The notes: a model not told the origin generated them from the letters alone. A DNA stretch of 64,000 nucleotides from Bosea sp. 29B (GCF_902506165.1 NZ_LR733817.1:6076477-6140476), one strand, 5' to 3'; shown: positions 28,078 to 37,294, numbered from the stretch's first letter. Numbers and translations: made by a program.

Positions 28078-28432
28078 TGCCTACGCCGCGGCGTCGAAGA
28101 CGGCACAGAACGTCCAGTCACCGCGTGAACTCGAAGCCGGCCTGCTGCTCAAGGCGGGCGCCCGTCTCCAGATGATCGTCGATGACTGGGCCGCCCGTTC
28201 CGGCGAACTCGACGCAGCCCTGGCCTATAACCGCAAGCTCTGGACCCTTCTGGTCTCGGCGGTGATCGCCGAGGACAACCCGCTGCCCGTCGAGATCAAG
28301 CGCAACATCCTCGGCCTCGCGAACTTCATCTTCAACCGGACGTTCCAGATCGCCGCGGCGCCGGAGCCGGCCGCGATCGGCATCCTCGTCAACATCAACC
28401 GCGACATCGCCGCCGGCCTGCGGGGCCGCTGA
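28061..28432 (+). CDS. flaF: Flagellar biosynthesis regulator FlaF
   Basis: 123 residues, overlapping the 3' end of flbT by 17 bases. The FlaF signature is visible: SGFNAYAAASKTAQNVQSPRELEAGLLLKA, then ALAYNRKLWTLLVSAVIAEDNPLP and IKRNILGLANFIFNRTF. FlaF is needed for flagellin translation or secretion in Caulobacter and counteracts FlbT. Co-translation with flbT would fix the ratio of the two proteins. A bidirectional hairpin follows, between this gene and the convergent flgL. Confidence 0.95.
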   Translation: MQSGFNAYAAASKTAQNVQSPRELEAGLLLKAGARLQMIVDDWAARSGELDAALAYNRKLWTLLVSAVIAEDNPLPVEIKRNILGLANFIFNRTFQIAAAPEPAAIGILVNINRDIAAGLRGR

Positions 28433-28465
28433 GCGCCCCCGGGCGACAATTCGGAACACGAAAGA

Positions 28466-28493
28466 AAACGGCCCGGAGCGATCCGGGCCGTTT
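28466..28493. terminator. Terminator between convergent flaF and flgL
   Basis: AAACGGCCCGGA, loop GCGA, TCCGGGCCGTTT: a perfect 12-bp stem, with A-rich DNA before and TTTCCTGTTT after. It can stop transcription from both sides. Confidence 0.92.
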
Positions 28494-28520
28494 CCTGTTT
28501 CGGGGCCCTGGGCAACGGCC

Positions 28521-30035
28521 TCAGAGATAATTCGTCAGGCGCAGTTGCTGCAGCATGGAGGTGGTCTGGTAGCTCGCCTGCAGAGTGGTCTGCAGCGCCA
28601 GGATCTGCATCGCCACCTCCTCCTTGGTGATGTCCTCGACGCCCGAGAGCGTCGTGCTCAGATAGTCCTTGGTCGCGGTGTGCCGCTCCTTGGCCTGCGC
28701 CATCGCGGTCTGGGCCGAGCCGAGCTCGACGATGATCTCAGACGGCGCCTGCGTCCCGGTCGGGAAGCCGATGGTGCTGCGCACGCGCTCGGTCATCGCA
28801 CCGTAGGCCAGCTTCGAATTCGGATCGCTCGCCGGGAAGGTCTCGGCCGCCATGATCGCGAACTGCGCCAGTCCGGTGCGGAAGGCTTCTTCGTTGGCGC
28901 GGGCGCCTGCCGCCACTTGCTGGCCCTGGTCGACCTGGACGTTCGACGTCGCCCTGGCGGAGCCGGCGGCATCATCGCCCTGATACCAGATCACCGTATT
29001 GGCGGCCGTCCCCGGCGCCGGCGCAGCGGTTGCGGTGTCGAAGGGCGGTCCGGGCACCCGGAGCGGCGGATTGCTCTTGCTGCCCGCGAAGAAATCCTTG
29101 GCTGCGACCTGGGCCGACGCCGCCGACAGTGAGGTCTTCGCCTCACGCGACAGTGCCGCGCCGATCGCAGTCCGCAGGTTCGCGGCGGTCGCATTGGCGT
29201 CCGCCCCGATGACGAAGCCTTCGGCCGGGTCGCCAGTCGTGCCCGCTGCACGCGCCGTCAGGGTGATTTCCTCTGTCGTCCCGTCGGGCAGCTTCAGCGC
29301 AAATTTCAACGTATCGCCCGGTTGCGGCTGCGCGGCGACATTGACGGCGATATCGGCCGGCGGCCCGGCATTATAGGCCGTGGTCATCGCCGCGGTGCTG
29401 CTGGAGGCGCCGGTCAGCTTGAAGCCATAGGGCAGTCCGGCCGCCTCCTCGGCGATCGTCGCGTTGGTGCCGGCGCCGCCGGTGACGAGCCGGCCCATGC
29501 CGCCGGCGCCGATATCGGCCTGCTTGCGCTCGGAGATCAGCTGCTTCAGGCCGGCATGAGTGGCATCGCCATCCATGATCAGCGAATAGTCCACCACCGG
29601 CTCGACATCGGAGGTGCGGCCAGAAAACAGGTAGCGGCCATTCACCTGCGAATTCAGCAGATCGAGCGTCTGCTTGAACTTTTCCTCGGCCAGCACCTGC
29701 GGCGAGGTGCGCCCGGTCGAGGTCTCGACATAGCTGTCCGGCCGGGCATCGGCCCGTGTCTCGCCGGCGAGCTTGGTGAAATTCTCGACCGCCTTGGTCA
29801 TCAGCTTGAGATTGACGTCCGAGCGCTGGATGCCGGTCAGATAGCCGTCGAGCGTCGAGAGCTTGTTGTTGAGGTCGAGGCTGGTGCCGCGATCCATGCC
29901 GAGGCCGGCAAAGGTCTGCGACTTCTTCTGCGTCGCGAGCTGCCGCTGCAGATCCTCGAGCTGGCCGCGCATCGAGACGAACTGGTTGGGATTGGCGAGG
30001 CGGTAGGCGCCGGTACCGGTCGGGGTGATGGTCAT
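28521..30035 (-). CDS. flgL: Flagellar hook-associated protein FlgL (HAP3)
   Basis: 504 residues, long for FlgL because of a large central domain. The flagellin-like N-terminal helix (NPNQFVSMRGQLEDLQRQLATQKK, then AGLGMDRGTSLDLNNKLSTLDGYL) and C-terminal helix (ITKEEVAMQILALQTTLQASYQTTSMLQQLRLTNYL) mark a hook-filament junction protein. The middle, about residues 165-370, is low in charged residues and probably exposed. It lies 11 bases after flgK on the same strand with a good GAGGAG ribosome site, so the two are co-transcribed. Confidence 0.94.
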   Translation of the reverse strand: MTITPTGTGAYRLANPNQFVSMRGQLEDLQRQLATQKKSQTFAGLGMDRGTSLDLNNKLSTLDGYLTGIQRSDVNLKLMTKAVENFTKLAGETRADARPDSYVETSTGRTSPQVLAEEKFKQTLDLLNSQVNGRYLFSGRTSDVEPVVDYSLIMDGDATHAGLKQLISERKQADIGAGGMGRLVTGGAGTNATIAEEAAGLPYGFKLTGASSSTAAMTTAYNAGPPADIAVNVAAQPQPGDTLKFALKLPDGTTEEITLTARAAGTTGDPAEGFVIGADANATAANLRTAIGAALSREAKTSLSAASAQVAAKDFFAGSKSNPPLRVPGPPFDTATAAPAPGTAANTVIWYQGDDAAGSARATSNVQVDQGQQVAAGARANEEAFRTGLAQFAIMAAETFPASDPNSKLAYGAMTERVRSTIGFPTGTQAPSEIIVELGSAQTAMAQAKERHTATKDYLSTTLSGVEDITKEEVAMQILALQTTLQASYQTTSMLQQLRLTNYL

Positions 30036-30046
30036 CGACTATCTCC

Positions 30047-31906
30047 TCACAGTCTCATCAGCACGTCGAGCAACTCCTTGACGGTGGAGATGACGCGTGC
30101 GTTGGCGGCGTAGGCGCTCTGCAACTCGATCAGCGTCGACATTTCCTGATCGACATTGACCTTGGTGTCCTCGAGGAAACGGCTTTGCACCGAGGAGAAG
30201 GCGACCTGCTGACCCTCGTCGAGGCGCTTGGCCTGCTCGCTCGCCTGGCCCTGCCCGGCGACGACGCGCTGGACCAGGCTGGAAACCGTGCCGGTCGAGG
30301 TCGCGGTCGAGCCGTCGAAGCCGGTCGCATTGGTGAAGCTGCGCTGGCTCGAGGTCAGCCGGTCGTAGAGGAATTTCGGCCGGGTCACGTCGCCCTGCGG
30401 CGTCGCCGGGCTGGTATTGTAGATGACGAGCCGCGAGCGGTCGGCGACCAGATCCGGATTGACGGCGATGCGCGAGGCGAAGCCAACCGCCTGCGCCCCA
30501 CCCTCATAGGAGCCGGTATAGGCGGCATTGTTGCGCCCGGCATCGACGAAGAACGGCATCTCGGCCGTGCCGCCGGTCAGCGAGGTCTGGGTCGGGCGCG
30601 CGGTCAGTCCGGCGACGTCGCGCGTCGCGCTGCCGACCACGCGCAGCGTCGAACCGGTGTTGGACACGGTGAAGCCGGCGCCGACGGCTGCCTGGATCTG
30701 CGTCGCGACCGAGGCCGGGCCGCCGGAGAAGTCGATGCCGATGACGCGGTTGTTGGCATCGCCCTGGGCCGAGGCGGGCAAGGGCAGCGACGTCGCCGAG
30801 TCGACGCGCACGAAGGTGAAGCGCTGCGTCTGCCCGCTGGGCGGGATCTTGTAGTCCAGCGTCACCGAATTGCCGGCAGCCAGCCCGCTGAGGTCGACGT
30901 CGAAGCCGTTGAAGCCGCCGGCCGTGACCGCTGTGCCGGCAATCTCGCGATCCGACAGCGCGCTGGAGAGCTGGGCGGCGATCTCGTCGAGCTGCGCCTG
31001 TGCCTTCACCAGCGTCTTGTCGCGCAGTTCGACCAGCGCACCGATCTCGCCGGAGCGGAAGGTGTTGTTGGCGATCGCGTCGAAGGCGTTGCCGTTCAGG
31101 TCTCGGGCGACGATCGTGCCGACAGTCCGCTTGGTCGGGTCGCTGCTCCATTGCGATTGCGGCCCGATATTGGCGCGCGCGTCGACCTCGAACTTGACCG
31201 TCGGGCGGCCGTCGAAGAGCTGCGTCCCCGAGGCGGTGGTGATGCTGAGCGAGCCGTTCGGCCGCTCGTCGGTGCGGATCTCGACGTATTGCGAGAGCTC
31301 GGAAACGATGCGGTCGCGCTGGTCGCGCAGATCCGCCGTGCCAGAGGTCTGCTGGGCGTTGACGATCCGCGCATTGACGTTGGTCAGCTGGTCGAGCAGC
31401 TCGTTGACGCGTGTGACCCCCGAGCCGATGCCGGCCTCGGCCTGTGAGCGCTGCTGCTGGACGCCATCCGACAGCCCGCGCAGCCGGTTGGCGAGCTGGC
31501 TCGCCGCATCGAGCACGGCGGTGCGGTTGGTGTAGGAGGACGGGTCGTTCTGCAGCGCCTGCAACGAATTGGTGAAGGTGCTGTACATCGAGTCCAGCGC
31601 CGTCTTGCTGCCAGGAGCACCATAGAGCTGGTCGAGATTGGCGAAGACCTGGGCGCGGGTCGAGGTATAGGACGCGCCCGAGCTCTCCTGCAGAAGCTGG
31701 TGCTGGACGATGCGGTCGAGCAGCCGCTGGACGTTGGGATTGCTGACCCCGACAGTGCCGCCGCTGATCGAGTCGACGCTCGAGACATTGCGCCGGACAT
31801 AGCCCGGCGTGCCGGCATTGGCGACGTTCTGCGAGACGACGCCGATGCCGATCTGGGCGCTGTTCAGCCCGGAAATCGAAGTGCCGAGTGCGGTGTTGAG
31901 ACCCAT
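30047..31906 (-). CDS. flgK: Flagellar hook-associated protein FlgK (HAP1)
   Basis: 619 residues from ATG 31906, preferred over TTG 31912 because AGGAG is correctly spaced. The N-terminus has the rod/hook consensus LGTSISGLNSAQIGIGVVSQNVANAGTPGYVRR; coiled regions follow (LSDGVQQQRSQAEAGIGSGVTRVNELLDQLTNVN). The C-terminal helix VDQEMSTLIELQSAYAANARVISTVKELLDVLMRL matches the D0 helix of FlgK. It forms the first junction ring between hook and filament. It sits 77 bases downstream of flgE, with a small hairpin in the gap that has no U-run, so flgE read-through is likely. Confidence 0.95.
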   Translation of the reverse strand: MGLNTALGTSISGLNSAQIGIGVVSQNVANAGTPGYVRRNVSSVDSISGGTVGVSNPNVQRLLDRIVQHQLLQESSGASYTSTRAQVFANLDQLYGAPGSKTALDSMYSTFTNSLQALQNDPSSYTNRTAVLDAASQLANRLRGLSDGVQQQRSQAEAGIGSGVTRVNELLDQLTNVNARIVNAQQTSGTADLRDQRDRIVSELSQYVEIRTDERPNGSLSITTASGTQLFDGRPTVKFEVDARANIGPQSQWSSDPTKRTVGTIVARDLNGNAFDAIANNTFRSGEIGALVELRDKTLVKAQAQLDEIAAQLSSALSDREIAGTAVTAGGFNGFDVDLSGLAAGNSVTLDYKIPPSGQTQRFTFVRVDSATSLPLPASAQGDANNRVIGIDFSGGPASVATQIQAAVGAGFTVSNTGSTLRVVGSATRDVAGLTARPTQTSLTGGTAEMPFFVDAGRNNAAYTGSYEGGAQAVGFASRIAVNPDLVADRSRLVIYNTSPATPQGDVTRPKFLYDRLTSSQRSFTNATGFDGSTATSTGTVSSLVQRVVAGQGQASEQAKRLDEGQQVAFSSVQSRFLEDTKVNVDQEMSTLIELQSAYAANARVISTVKELLDVLMRL

Positions 31907-31983
31907 CGTCAACTCCTGTCGTCTTTGGCTCTTGTTCTTTGGCCCGGCCCTTCTGGGCCGTCAGGCCAGGCTGCTTTCAGCGC

Positions 31984-33387
31984 TCAGCGGATGATGTTGA
32001 AGACGTCGCGCAGCATCTCCTGCGCCGTCGAGATCACCTTGGTGTTGGCCGAATAGGCCTGCTGGGTGACGATCATCTTCGAGAACTCGTCGGCGATGTC
32101 GGTGTTGGACTGCTCGACATTGCCGCCGATCAGCGCCGCGGTGCCGAGGCCGACGATCGGAGCGCCCGACTCGATCGTCTCCTCGAAGGCGCCGCCATCG
32201 AGACGCTTCAGCGCATTGCCTGCGTTGAAGCGGGCGACCGCGATCTGCGCCAGCGGCACGACCTGGCCGTTGCTGAAGGTACCGATCACCTGGCCCTCGT
32301 TCGAGATCGAGACCCGGTCGAGCGTGCCGGCGGTGTAGCCGTTCTGGCGGATGCTGCGGGCGTCGATCTGGCCGCTGGTATCGCCGTTCTGGGTCAGGCT
32401 GGTGCCGTTGGTGACGATGCTGATTGGCGCGGTGGCGGGCGAGATGGCGTTTCCGCCGATGGTCATGGGCGGGATTGTGATGTTGCCGCTGGCCGGCGCC
32501 GTCATCTTGCCGGTGTTGTCGAAGGTGATGTCAGTGTTGACGTTGCGGTAGGCGACGGTCGCACCGGTCGCGCCGGTGTTTTCGGCGATGAACAGGTTCC
32601 AGGTGTCGGGGGTGGCGCCAGCGGCATTGCTGACCTTGGCCCAGCGCAGCTCGACGCTGGTTGCCTTGCCGAGCGTATCGTAGACCGTGACCGAGCCGCC
32701 GGGGATCGAGCGGTTGAGGAAGGTGGTCAGGTCGCTGCCCACCACCGTGCCGGTACCGCCCGACGCGGTCGTGCTGGGGTTGGTGCCGAAGCCCGTACCT
32801 GCATTCAGGAGCTCGGAGCCGGGTGTCGTCGAAACGGCGCTGTTCGTCTTCGGATAGGCCGGGATGTTGGCGCTGTATTCGATCTGGGTCGTCGCCTTGG
32901 CCGGGAACTGATCCTTGGTGATGCGCAGCACATCGGGCTGGCTGCCGATAATCTGGCCGGTGACGGGGTCGATCTTCTGGCCCTTGAGGTAGTAGCCGGC
33001 GCCATTGACGAGGTAGCCGTCAGCGTCGAAGTCGAAATCGCCGCGGCGGGTATAGAGATTGCTGTTGGAGAATTGGGTCGAAGCCCCGACGCCGCTCTTG
33101 CGCTGATCGACGACGAAGAAGCCGTCGCCATTGATCGCGGCGTTGGTGTCGATACGCGTCGCGTTGAGGTCGCCCTGGATCGTGTTGGTGGCGCGGCTAT
33201 AGGAGGCGACCGAGCCGGCGACCTGCCGGTTCAGCGCCGAATCCGGCACCAGGTCGGAGAAGCTGGTATCGACCCGCTTGAAGCCGGCGGTGCGCGAGTT
33301 CGCGATGTTGCCGGAGATATTCTCGAGGGCATAGGACTGGGCCTGCATGCCCGTCACCGCCGTCGTCAGCGCACTGAAAACACCCAT
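31984..33387 (-). CDS. flgE: Flagellar hook protein FlgE
   Basis: 467 residues. N-terminal rod/hook motif: FSALTTAVTGMQAQSYALENISGNIANSRTAGFKRVDTSF; a NGDGFFVVDQ segment near residue 87 begins the FlgE D1 part; the C-terminus VEQSNTDIADEFSKMIVTQQAYSANTKVISTAQEML is the D0 helix common to rod and hook proteins. It forms the curved hook that joins basal body to filament. A sigma-54 promoter at 33458-33473 and a FlbD-type palindrome at 33557-33573 lie upstream, so it should be a late-class gene switched on after basal-body assembly. Confidence 0.96.
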   Translation of the reverse strand: MGVFSALTTAVTGMQAQSYALENISGNIANSRTAGFKRVDTSFSDLVPDSALNRQVAGSVASYSRATNTIQGDLNATRIDTNAAINGDGFFVVDQRKSGVGASTQFSNSNLYTRRGDFDFDADGYLVNGAGYYLKGQKIDPVTGQIIGSQPDVLRITKDQFPAKATTQIEYSANIPAYPKTNSAVSTTPGSELLNAGTGFGTNPSTTASGGTGTVVGSDLTTFLNRSIPGGSVTVYDTLGKATSVELRWAKVSNAAGATPDTWNLFIAENTGATGATVAYRNVNTDITFDNTGKMTAPASGNITIPPMTIGGNAISPATAPISIVTNGTSLTQNGDTSGQIDARSIRQNGYTAGTLDRVSISNEGQVIGTFSNGQVVPLAQIAVARFNAGNALKRLDGGAFEETIESGAPIVGLGTAALIGGNVEQSNTDIADEFSKMIVTQQAYSANTKVISTAQEMLRDVFNIIR

Positions 33388-33457
33388 CGCAACCTCACCT
33401 GGTCACCTGACCTGGACAGCGCCCCCCATGGGCGGCATGTCGAACCGAGGCTGAGTT

Positions 33458-33473
33458 TGCACGGCCTGTGCCA
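33458..33473 (-). promoter_or_regulatory. Sigma-54 promoter of flgE
   Basis: On the minus strand TGGCACAGGCCGTGCA has a perfect TGGCAC -24 element and TGCA at -12 with the obligatory GG-N10-GC spacing. Transcription would start near 33447, giving a ~60-base leader. Confidence 0.82.
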
Positions 33474-33556
33474 CGGCCATGCCTGAGATATTTCAAGAGC
33501 TTGGATGGTTTTCGAAAGGTTTCCGGACGATTCCGACCGGGCAGATTCGTCCGCTA

Positions 33557-33573
33557 CCGGCAAATTCTGCCGG
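33557..33573. promoter_or_regulatory. 17-bp palindrome, probable FlbD-type enhancer upstream of flgE
   Basis: On the minus strand CCGGCAGAATTTGCCGG, one base different from 19853-19869 before flgI. The centre is about 93 bp upstream of the flgE -24 element. It touches the stop codon of the ycjF-like gene, so it lies between two transcription units. Confidence 0.7.
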
Positions 33574-33575
33574 GC

Positions 33576-34577
33576 TCAACTGTCCTTGCCGCCCCAGCCG
33601 GAGAGATCGCCGGCGACATCAGACAGTCCCGGCGGCGTCTCCTCGATAAAGGGCAGCGGCCGGCAGACCGCGATGGCCGCGAGCCCGATCCGGGCGGTCA
33701 GCAATCCGTTGAGCACGCCCTCGCCGAGCTTCGCCGAAAGCCGCGCCGCCAGCCCCTGGCCGAGCACCTGCTGGATCACTGCATCGCCCGCCGCCATGCC
33801 GCCGGTGACGACGAGATGGCCGAGCACCTGCCGCGCCAATCTGAACAGCCCGAGCGTCCCGGGCCGGCCGGCATAGATCGTCGCGATCGTCCGCAGCAGC
33901 CGGGCACAGGCGACGAGCACGAAGACGACGTCGACCAGCGCCCGCGGGCTGACCGCAGTGACCAGCGAGACCCGCCGCGCCGCCTGCGCCACTTGTGCCT
34001 GCGCGAGCGCATCCAGCGGTGCGAGCAGGCTGCGCTCGGCAACGGTGAGCAGGTCGCGGGCAGCGAGCAGCTGTGGCGTATGTAGGGTCAGCTCCGCCCT
34101 GCCCTTCGCCGTCTCGGGCCGGCCGGCATAGAGCTTGTCGAGTTCTGTCGCGACGGTGCGCGCCTTGGCGAGATCGCTCTCGGAGAGCGCCGCGACGGCG
34201 CGCTCGCGCAGCGCCTCGACCCGCCGCTCGCGCAGGATGTCGCGCAGCACGCGCAGCAGCATGACCAACAGCGCCAGAGCCGCAACGCCGGCGCAGACCA
34301 GCGCCGCGATGCCGACGGCCGGATTGAGGGCGAGCAGCCAACGAATCGTCTGCTCCGCCCAGACCGTGACGGAGAGCGCCAGCAGCCCCGACAGCGCCGC
34401 GACGAACAGGCTGCCCCAGCTGAAGCGGCGACGCCTCGGCTGCGGAACCGGAGCGGCTTCCGGCTCGATCGGCTCGACCTCCGGCACGACGGCGACATCG
34501 CCGCGCCCGCCAAAGACGGCATCGTCGGAGGAGCTGTCCTGCGGGTCGAGGCGGATCGCGCGCGGCGCCTTGCTCAT
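33576..34577 (-). CDS. YcjF-like membrane protein (TIGR01620/DUF697 type)
   Basis: 333 residues. The N-terminal ~45 residues are acidic and proline-rich; two membrane segments follow (about 52-73 and 83-108), then a charged helix RVLRDILRERRVEALRERAV, and a C-terminal hydrophobic DUF697-like region (LVDVVFVLVACARLLRTIATIYAGRPG and LGHLVVTGGMAAGDAVIQQVLGQ). This is the partner of YcjX, with which it forms a two-gene unit in many Proteobacteria; in enterobacteria the pair belongs to the phage-shock-like response. It starts 13 bases after the ycjX-like gene. Its function remains unknown. Confidence 0.85.
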   Translation of the reverse strand: MSKAPRAIRLDPQDSSSDDAVFGGRGDVAVVPEVEPIEPEAAPVPQPRRRRFSWGSLFVAALSGLLALSVTVWAEQTIRWLLALNPAVGIAALVCAGVAALALLVMLLRVLRDILRERRVEALRERAVAALSESDLAKARTVATELDKLYAGRPETAKGRAELTLHTPQLLAARDLLTVAERSLLAPLDALAQAQVAQAARRVSLVTAVSPRALVDVVFVLVACARLLRTIATIYAGRPGTLGLFRLARQVLGHLVVTGGMAAGDAVIQQVLGQGLAARLSAKLGEGVLNGLLTARIGLAAIAVCRPLPFIEETPPGLSDVAGDLSGWGGKDS

Positions 34578-34590
34578 GCTGAGCCCTCCT

Positions 34591-36039
34591 TCACGCCAGC
34601 CTGTCGCCGATCAGGAATTCGAGCGCGCGGTCGAGGCGGATCTGCGGCGGCGGTGCAAGGCGCCCACCGGCATCCGGCTTGACCAGAGGCGGCCGGAAAC
34701 GCGGCGCTCTGACATGCCAGCGCGGCGCGCTGGAATCGAAGATCGCGCCGGGCCGCTCCGGCAGGTCGCCAGGGAAGATCGCCGCTTCCGTCTGACCATC
34801 GAAGACCTCGCCATCGACCATTTCGCCGGCCTCGGGCACGCCGGCAATCGCGGGCAGCTCCTCGCGGCCCTCGCGGATGCGGACCTCGCGGGTGGCGCGT
34901 ATCGCGGCGAAGGCCATCGCCTCGACCTTGGCCCCCGCCCCTTGCGCCTGCGCAGCGGCCCGGGCGACCAGATGCGACATCACCCCGGCGAGCCGGTCGT
35001 GGCTGGTATGGTGCAGATGATCGGCCTTGGTCGCGGCGAACAGCACCTTCTCGATCCGCGGCGCGAACAGGCTCGACAACAGGCTGTTGCGGCCGACGGC
35101 GAAGGCCGAGAGCGCCTGGCCGAGCGCGGTTTCGAGGTCGGCCAGCGCAGCCGGACCGGCATCGAGCGCCGCCAGCGCGTCGACCAGCACGATCTGCCGG
35201 TCGAGCCTTGCGAAATGCTCGCGAAAGAACGGCCCGACCACGATGCGCTTATAGGCTTCGAAGCGCTCGGCCATCAGTCCGGCGAGCGTGCCGGGCTGCG
35301 GCTGCACGCCCGGCGGCAGATCGAGCGGCGCGAAGGTCAGGGCCGGCGAGCCCTCGAGATCGCCCGGCATCAGGAAGCGCCCGGGCGGGGTCACCGCCAC
35401 CGACTCCGGATCGGCGCGCAGGGCGGCGAGATAGGCCTTGAACACGTCGCTCGCCGCTTCCGCCGCGAGTTCGTCCGCTGGCCCGGCCGGATCGCGCTGC
35501 CCGAGATCGTCGAGCCAGGGCGCTGCGATGGCGAGCCGGTGCGCCTTGCGCGCATCCGCCACCGCCTGCGCCGACCAGTTGGCATAGTCCTGCCCGATCA
35601 GCGCGAGATCGAGCAGCCATTCGCCGGGATAGTCGACGATATCGAGGGTCAGCGTCGCCGGTCCCTTGAACCAGCCCTCGGCGCGCTCGTAATCGATCTC
35701 GATCCGAAGCTCCGAGATGCGGCGCGTCGATTCCGGCCAGCGCCGATCCGGTCCCGAGAGTGCGGCGCGATGCGCCTCATAGGGAAAGCGCGGTATCTCG
35801 GGATCGGGCTGCGGCACCAGCCGGACACGGGCGATCCGCCCTTCCGCCGAAGCTTTCAGCACCGGCAGCTTGGCGCCCTCGACCAGGTTCTGGATCAGCG
35901 CGGTCGTGAAGACCGTTTTCCCTGAGCGCGACAGGCCGGTGACGCCGATGCGCAGGCGCGGCCGCGCCAGCCCGAGCAGGCTGTCGCCGAAAGCGAGCGC
36001 GGCATTGCGCGCCTCGTCGAGATAGGAGCCGGACGCCAT
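34591..36039 (-). CDS. YcjX-family P-loop GTPase-like protein
   Basis: 482 residues from ATG 36039. Walker A is GLSRSGKTVF near residue 34, and LTLDIVDYPGEWLLDLALI near 116 gives a DxPG switch-type motif. FAATKADHLHHTSHDRL near 335 supplies the TKAD base-specificity motif. The protein is a cytoplasmic nucleoside-triphosphatase associated with YcjF; both are linked with envelope stress but the biochemical role is unknown. It lies between sixA-like and ycjF-like genes with 13-base gaps, in an operon with an upstream TetR gene. Confidence 0.88.
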   Translation of the reverse strand: MASGSYLDEARNAALAFGDSLLGLARPRLRIGVTGLSRSGKTVFTTALIQNLVEGAKLPVLKASAEGRIARVRLVPQPDPEIPRFPYEAHRAALSGPDRRWPESTRRISELRIEIDYERAEGWFKGPATLTLDIVDYPGEWLLDLALIGQDYANWSAQAVADARKAHRLAIAAPWLDDLGQRDPAGPADELAAEAASDVFKAYLAALRADPESVAVTPPGRFLMPGDLEGSPALTFAPLDLPPGVQPQPGTLAGLMAERFEAYKRIVVGPFFREHFARLDRQIVLVDALAALDAGPAALADLETALGQALSAFAVGRNSLLSSLFAPRIEKVLFAATKADHLHHTSHDRLAGVMSHLVARAAAQAQGAGAKVEAMAFAAIRATREVRIREGREELPAIAGVPEAGEMVDGEVFDGQTEAAIFPGDLPERPGAIFDSSAPRWHVRAPRFRPPLVKPDAGGRLAPPPQIRLDRALEFLIGDRLA

Positions 36040-36052
36040 CAGGCGATCCGCA

Positions 36053-36589
36053 TCATTCGTCGGGCCCTTCGCCGAGCGAGCCCGGCGTGACGAAGCGGTC
36101 GAGCCGGCCGCCTTGCGCCACGAGATCGCGCCAGTCCTCGATGGCAAAATCGATCACGGCAAGCCCGCAGGTCGGGTATTTCTGCGCCATCCGCGCTGCC
36201 GCATAGCGGTCGCCATGGCCGGCGAGCTTGGCGGCGAGTTCCTCGAAGCCGGGATTGTGGCCGATCATCAGGAGCGTGCGAACGCCAGGGTCCGTCTCCT
36301 GCACCACGTTGAGCAGGCGCTCGGGCTTGGCCTCGTAGATGCGCGGCTCGTAATGGGTCGGCGGCTTCTCCGGCAGCATCGGCTTGACCAGCTCCCAGGT
36401 CTCGGCCGTGCGCTTGGCCGGCGAGATCAGGACGAGATCCGGCAGCAGCAGCTCCTCGGCGAGATAACGCCCCATGACCGGGGCGGCTTCGCGTCCACGC
36501 GTGGCGAGCGGCCGGTCGCGATCGGCGGTGTTGGCGGGCCAGGCCGATTTGGCATGGCGCAGAAGCATGAGGCGGCGCATGGCCGCCAT
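36053..36589 (-). CDS. SixA-like histidine phosphatase
   Basis: 178 residues from ATG 36589, which directly follows the TetR stop (TAGATG); ATG 36580 is an alternative. Histidine-phosphatase superfamily motif LLRHAKSAW near residue 9, then RDRPLATRGREAAPVMGRYL, and the second catalytic histidine in MIGHNPGFEELA near 110. SixA removes phosphate from histidine-phosphotransfer domains in E. coli; relatives dephosphorylate small molecules, so the substrate is open. The tight arrangement TetR-SixA-YcjX-YcjF suggests one transcript. Confidence 0.88.
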   Translation of the reverse strand: MAAMRRLMLLRHAKSAWPANTADRDRPLATRGREAAPVMGRYLAEELLLPDLVLISPAKRTAETWELVKPMLPEKPPTHYEPRIYEAKPERLLNVVQETDPGVRTLLMIGHNPGFEELAAKLAGHGDRYAAARMAQKYPTCGLAVIDFAIEDWRDLVAQGGRLDRFVTPGSLGEGPDE

Positions 36590-37294
36590 CTAACCATGGC
36601 TGGCGGGATTTGCGAGTGGCTTGGGCGGGGAAGCCCGTACTGCGGCGAGCAGCATCTCCATCAGCCGCCCCGAATACAGCGCGATCAGCCGCTCGCGCCC
36701 GCCCGGCTGCATTTCCAGCGGCGCGAGCTGGCCGTCGATCAGCATGGTCGAGAAGCCATGGGTGATCGACCAGACGAAGAGAATCTCGGCGAGATCGGCA
36801 TCGCCGCCATAGCTCGACGGCAGCCGCGTCAGCACATCGGCGTCGACCTCTCGCCCCAGCGCCAGCTTGGTCTCGCGGACCAGGATACCGAAGGCGCGGA
36901 TGCCGGCGCGACGCAGATCGTCGTCCCCGCTCCTCAGGCCGAGCCGCCCGAAGACGACTCGGAAGCGGCCGGGCCTGGTCAATGCGACGGCGAGATAAGC
37001 CTCGCAGATCGCCGCCAGCCGGTCCCCGCCAGCCGCCTTGGCCTTCGCGACAGCTTCTTCCATGCTCTCGGACAGATCGTCGAAGCCGAGCGTCGCGATC
37101 GCGGTCAGGAGGCCGACGAGATTGCCGAAATGATGCGCCGGCGCCGCCGGTGACACGCCGGCCCGGCGGGCACATTCGCGCAGGGTGAAGCCGCCGACGC
37201 CCTTCTCGGCCAGCACCGCCTCGGCCGCGTCGATCATCGCCTGGCGCAGGTCGCCATGATGATAGCCGCCTCGCTTGCCAACCTTGGTATCCAT
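36590..37294 (-). CDS. TetR/AcrR family transcriptional regulator with WHG-like C-terminal domain
   Basis: 234 residues from ATG 37294. N-terminal TetR domain: YHHGDLRQAMIDAAEAVLAEKGVGGFTLRECARRAGVSPAAPAHHFGNLVGLLTAIA (about residues 10-65). The C-terminal part (RFRVVFG, then LRRAGIRAFGILVRET) resembles the TetR_C_33/WHG group. A palindrome CTTGACG-G-CGTCAAG lies 33 bases before the start, in the region shared with a divergent membrane protein gene. Its TAG touches the SixA-like start, so the regulator is probably the first gene of that operon and autoregulated. Confidence 0.92.
   Translation of the reverse strand: MDTKVGKRGGYHHGDLRQAMIDAAEAVLAEKGVGGFTLRECARRAGVSPAAPAHHFGNLVGLLTAIATLGFDDLSESMEEAVAKAKAAGGDRLAAICEAYLAVALTRPGRFRVVFGRLGLRSGDDDLRRAGIRAFGILVRETKLALGREVDADVLTRLPSSYGGDADLAEILFVWSITHGFSTMLIDGQLAPLEMQPGGRERLIALYSGRLMEMLLAAVRASPPKPLANPASHG

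Noticed and set aside
31939..33486. 515-codon plus-strand frame opposite flgE
   Set aside because: flgE is unmistakable on the other strand; this frame has no family features.
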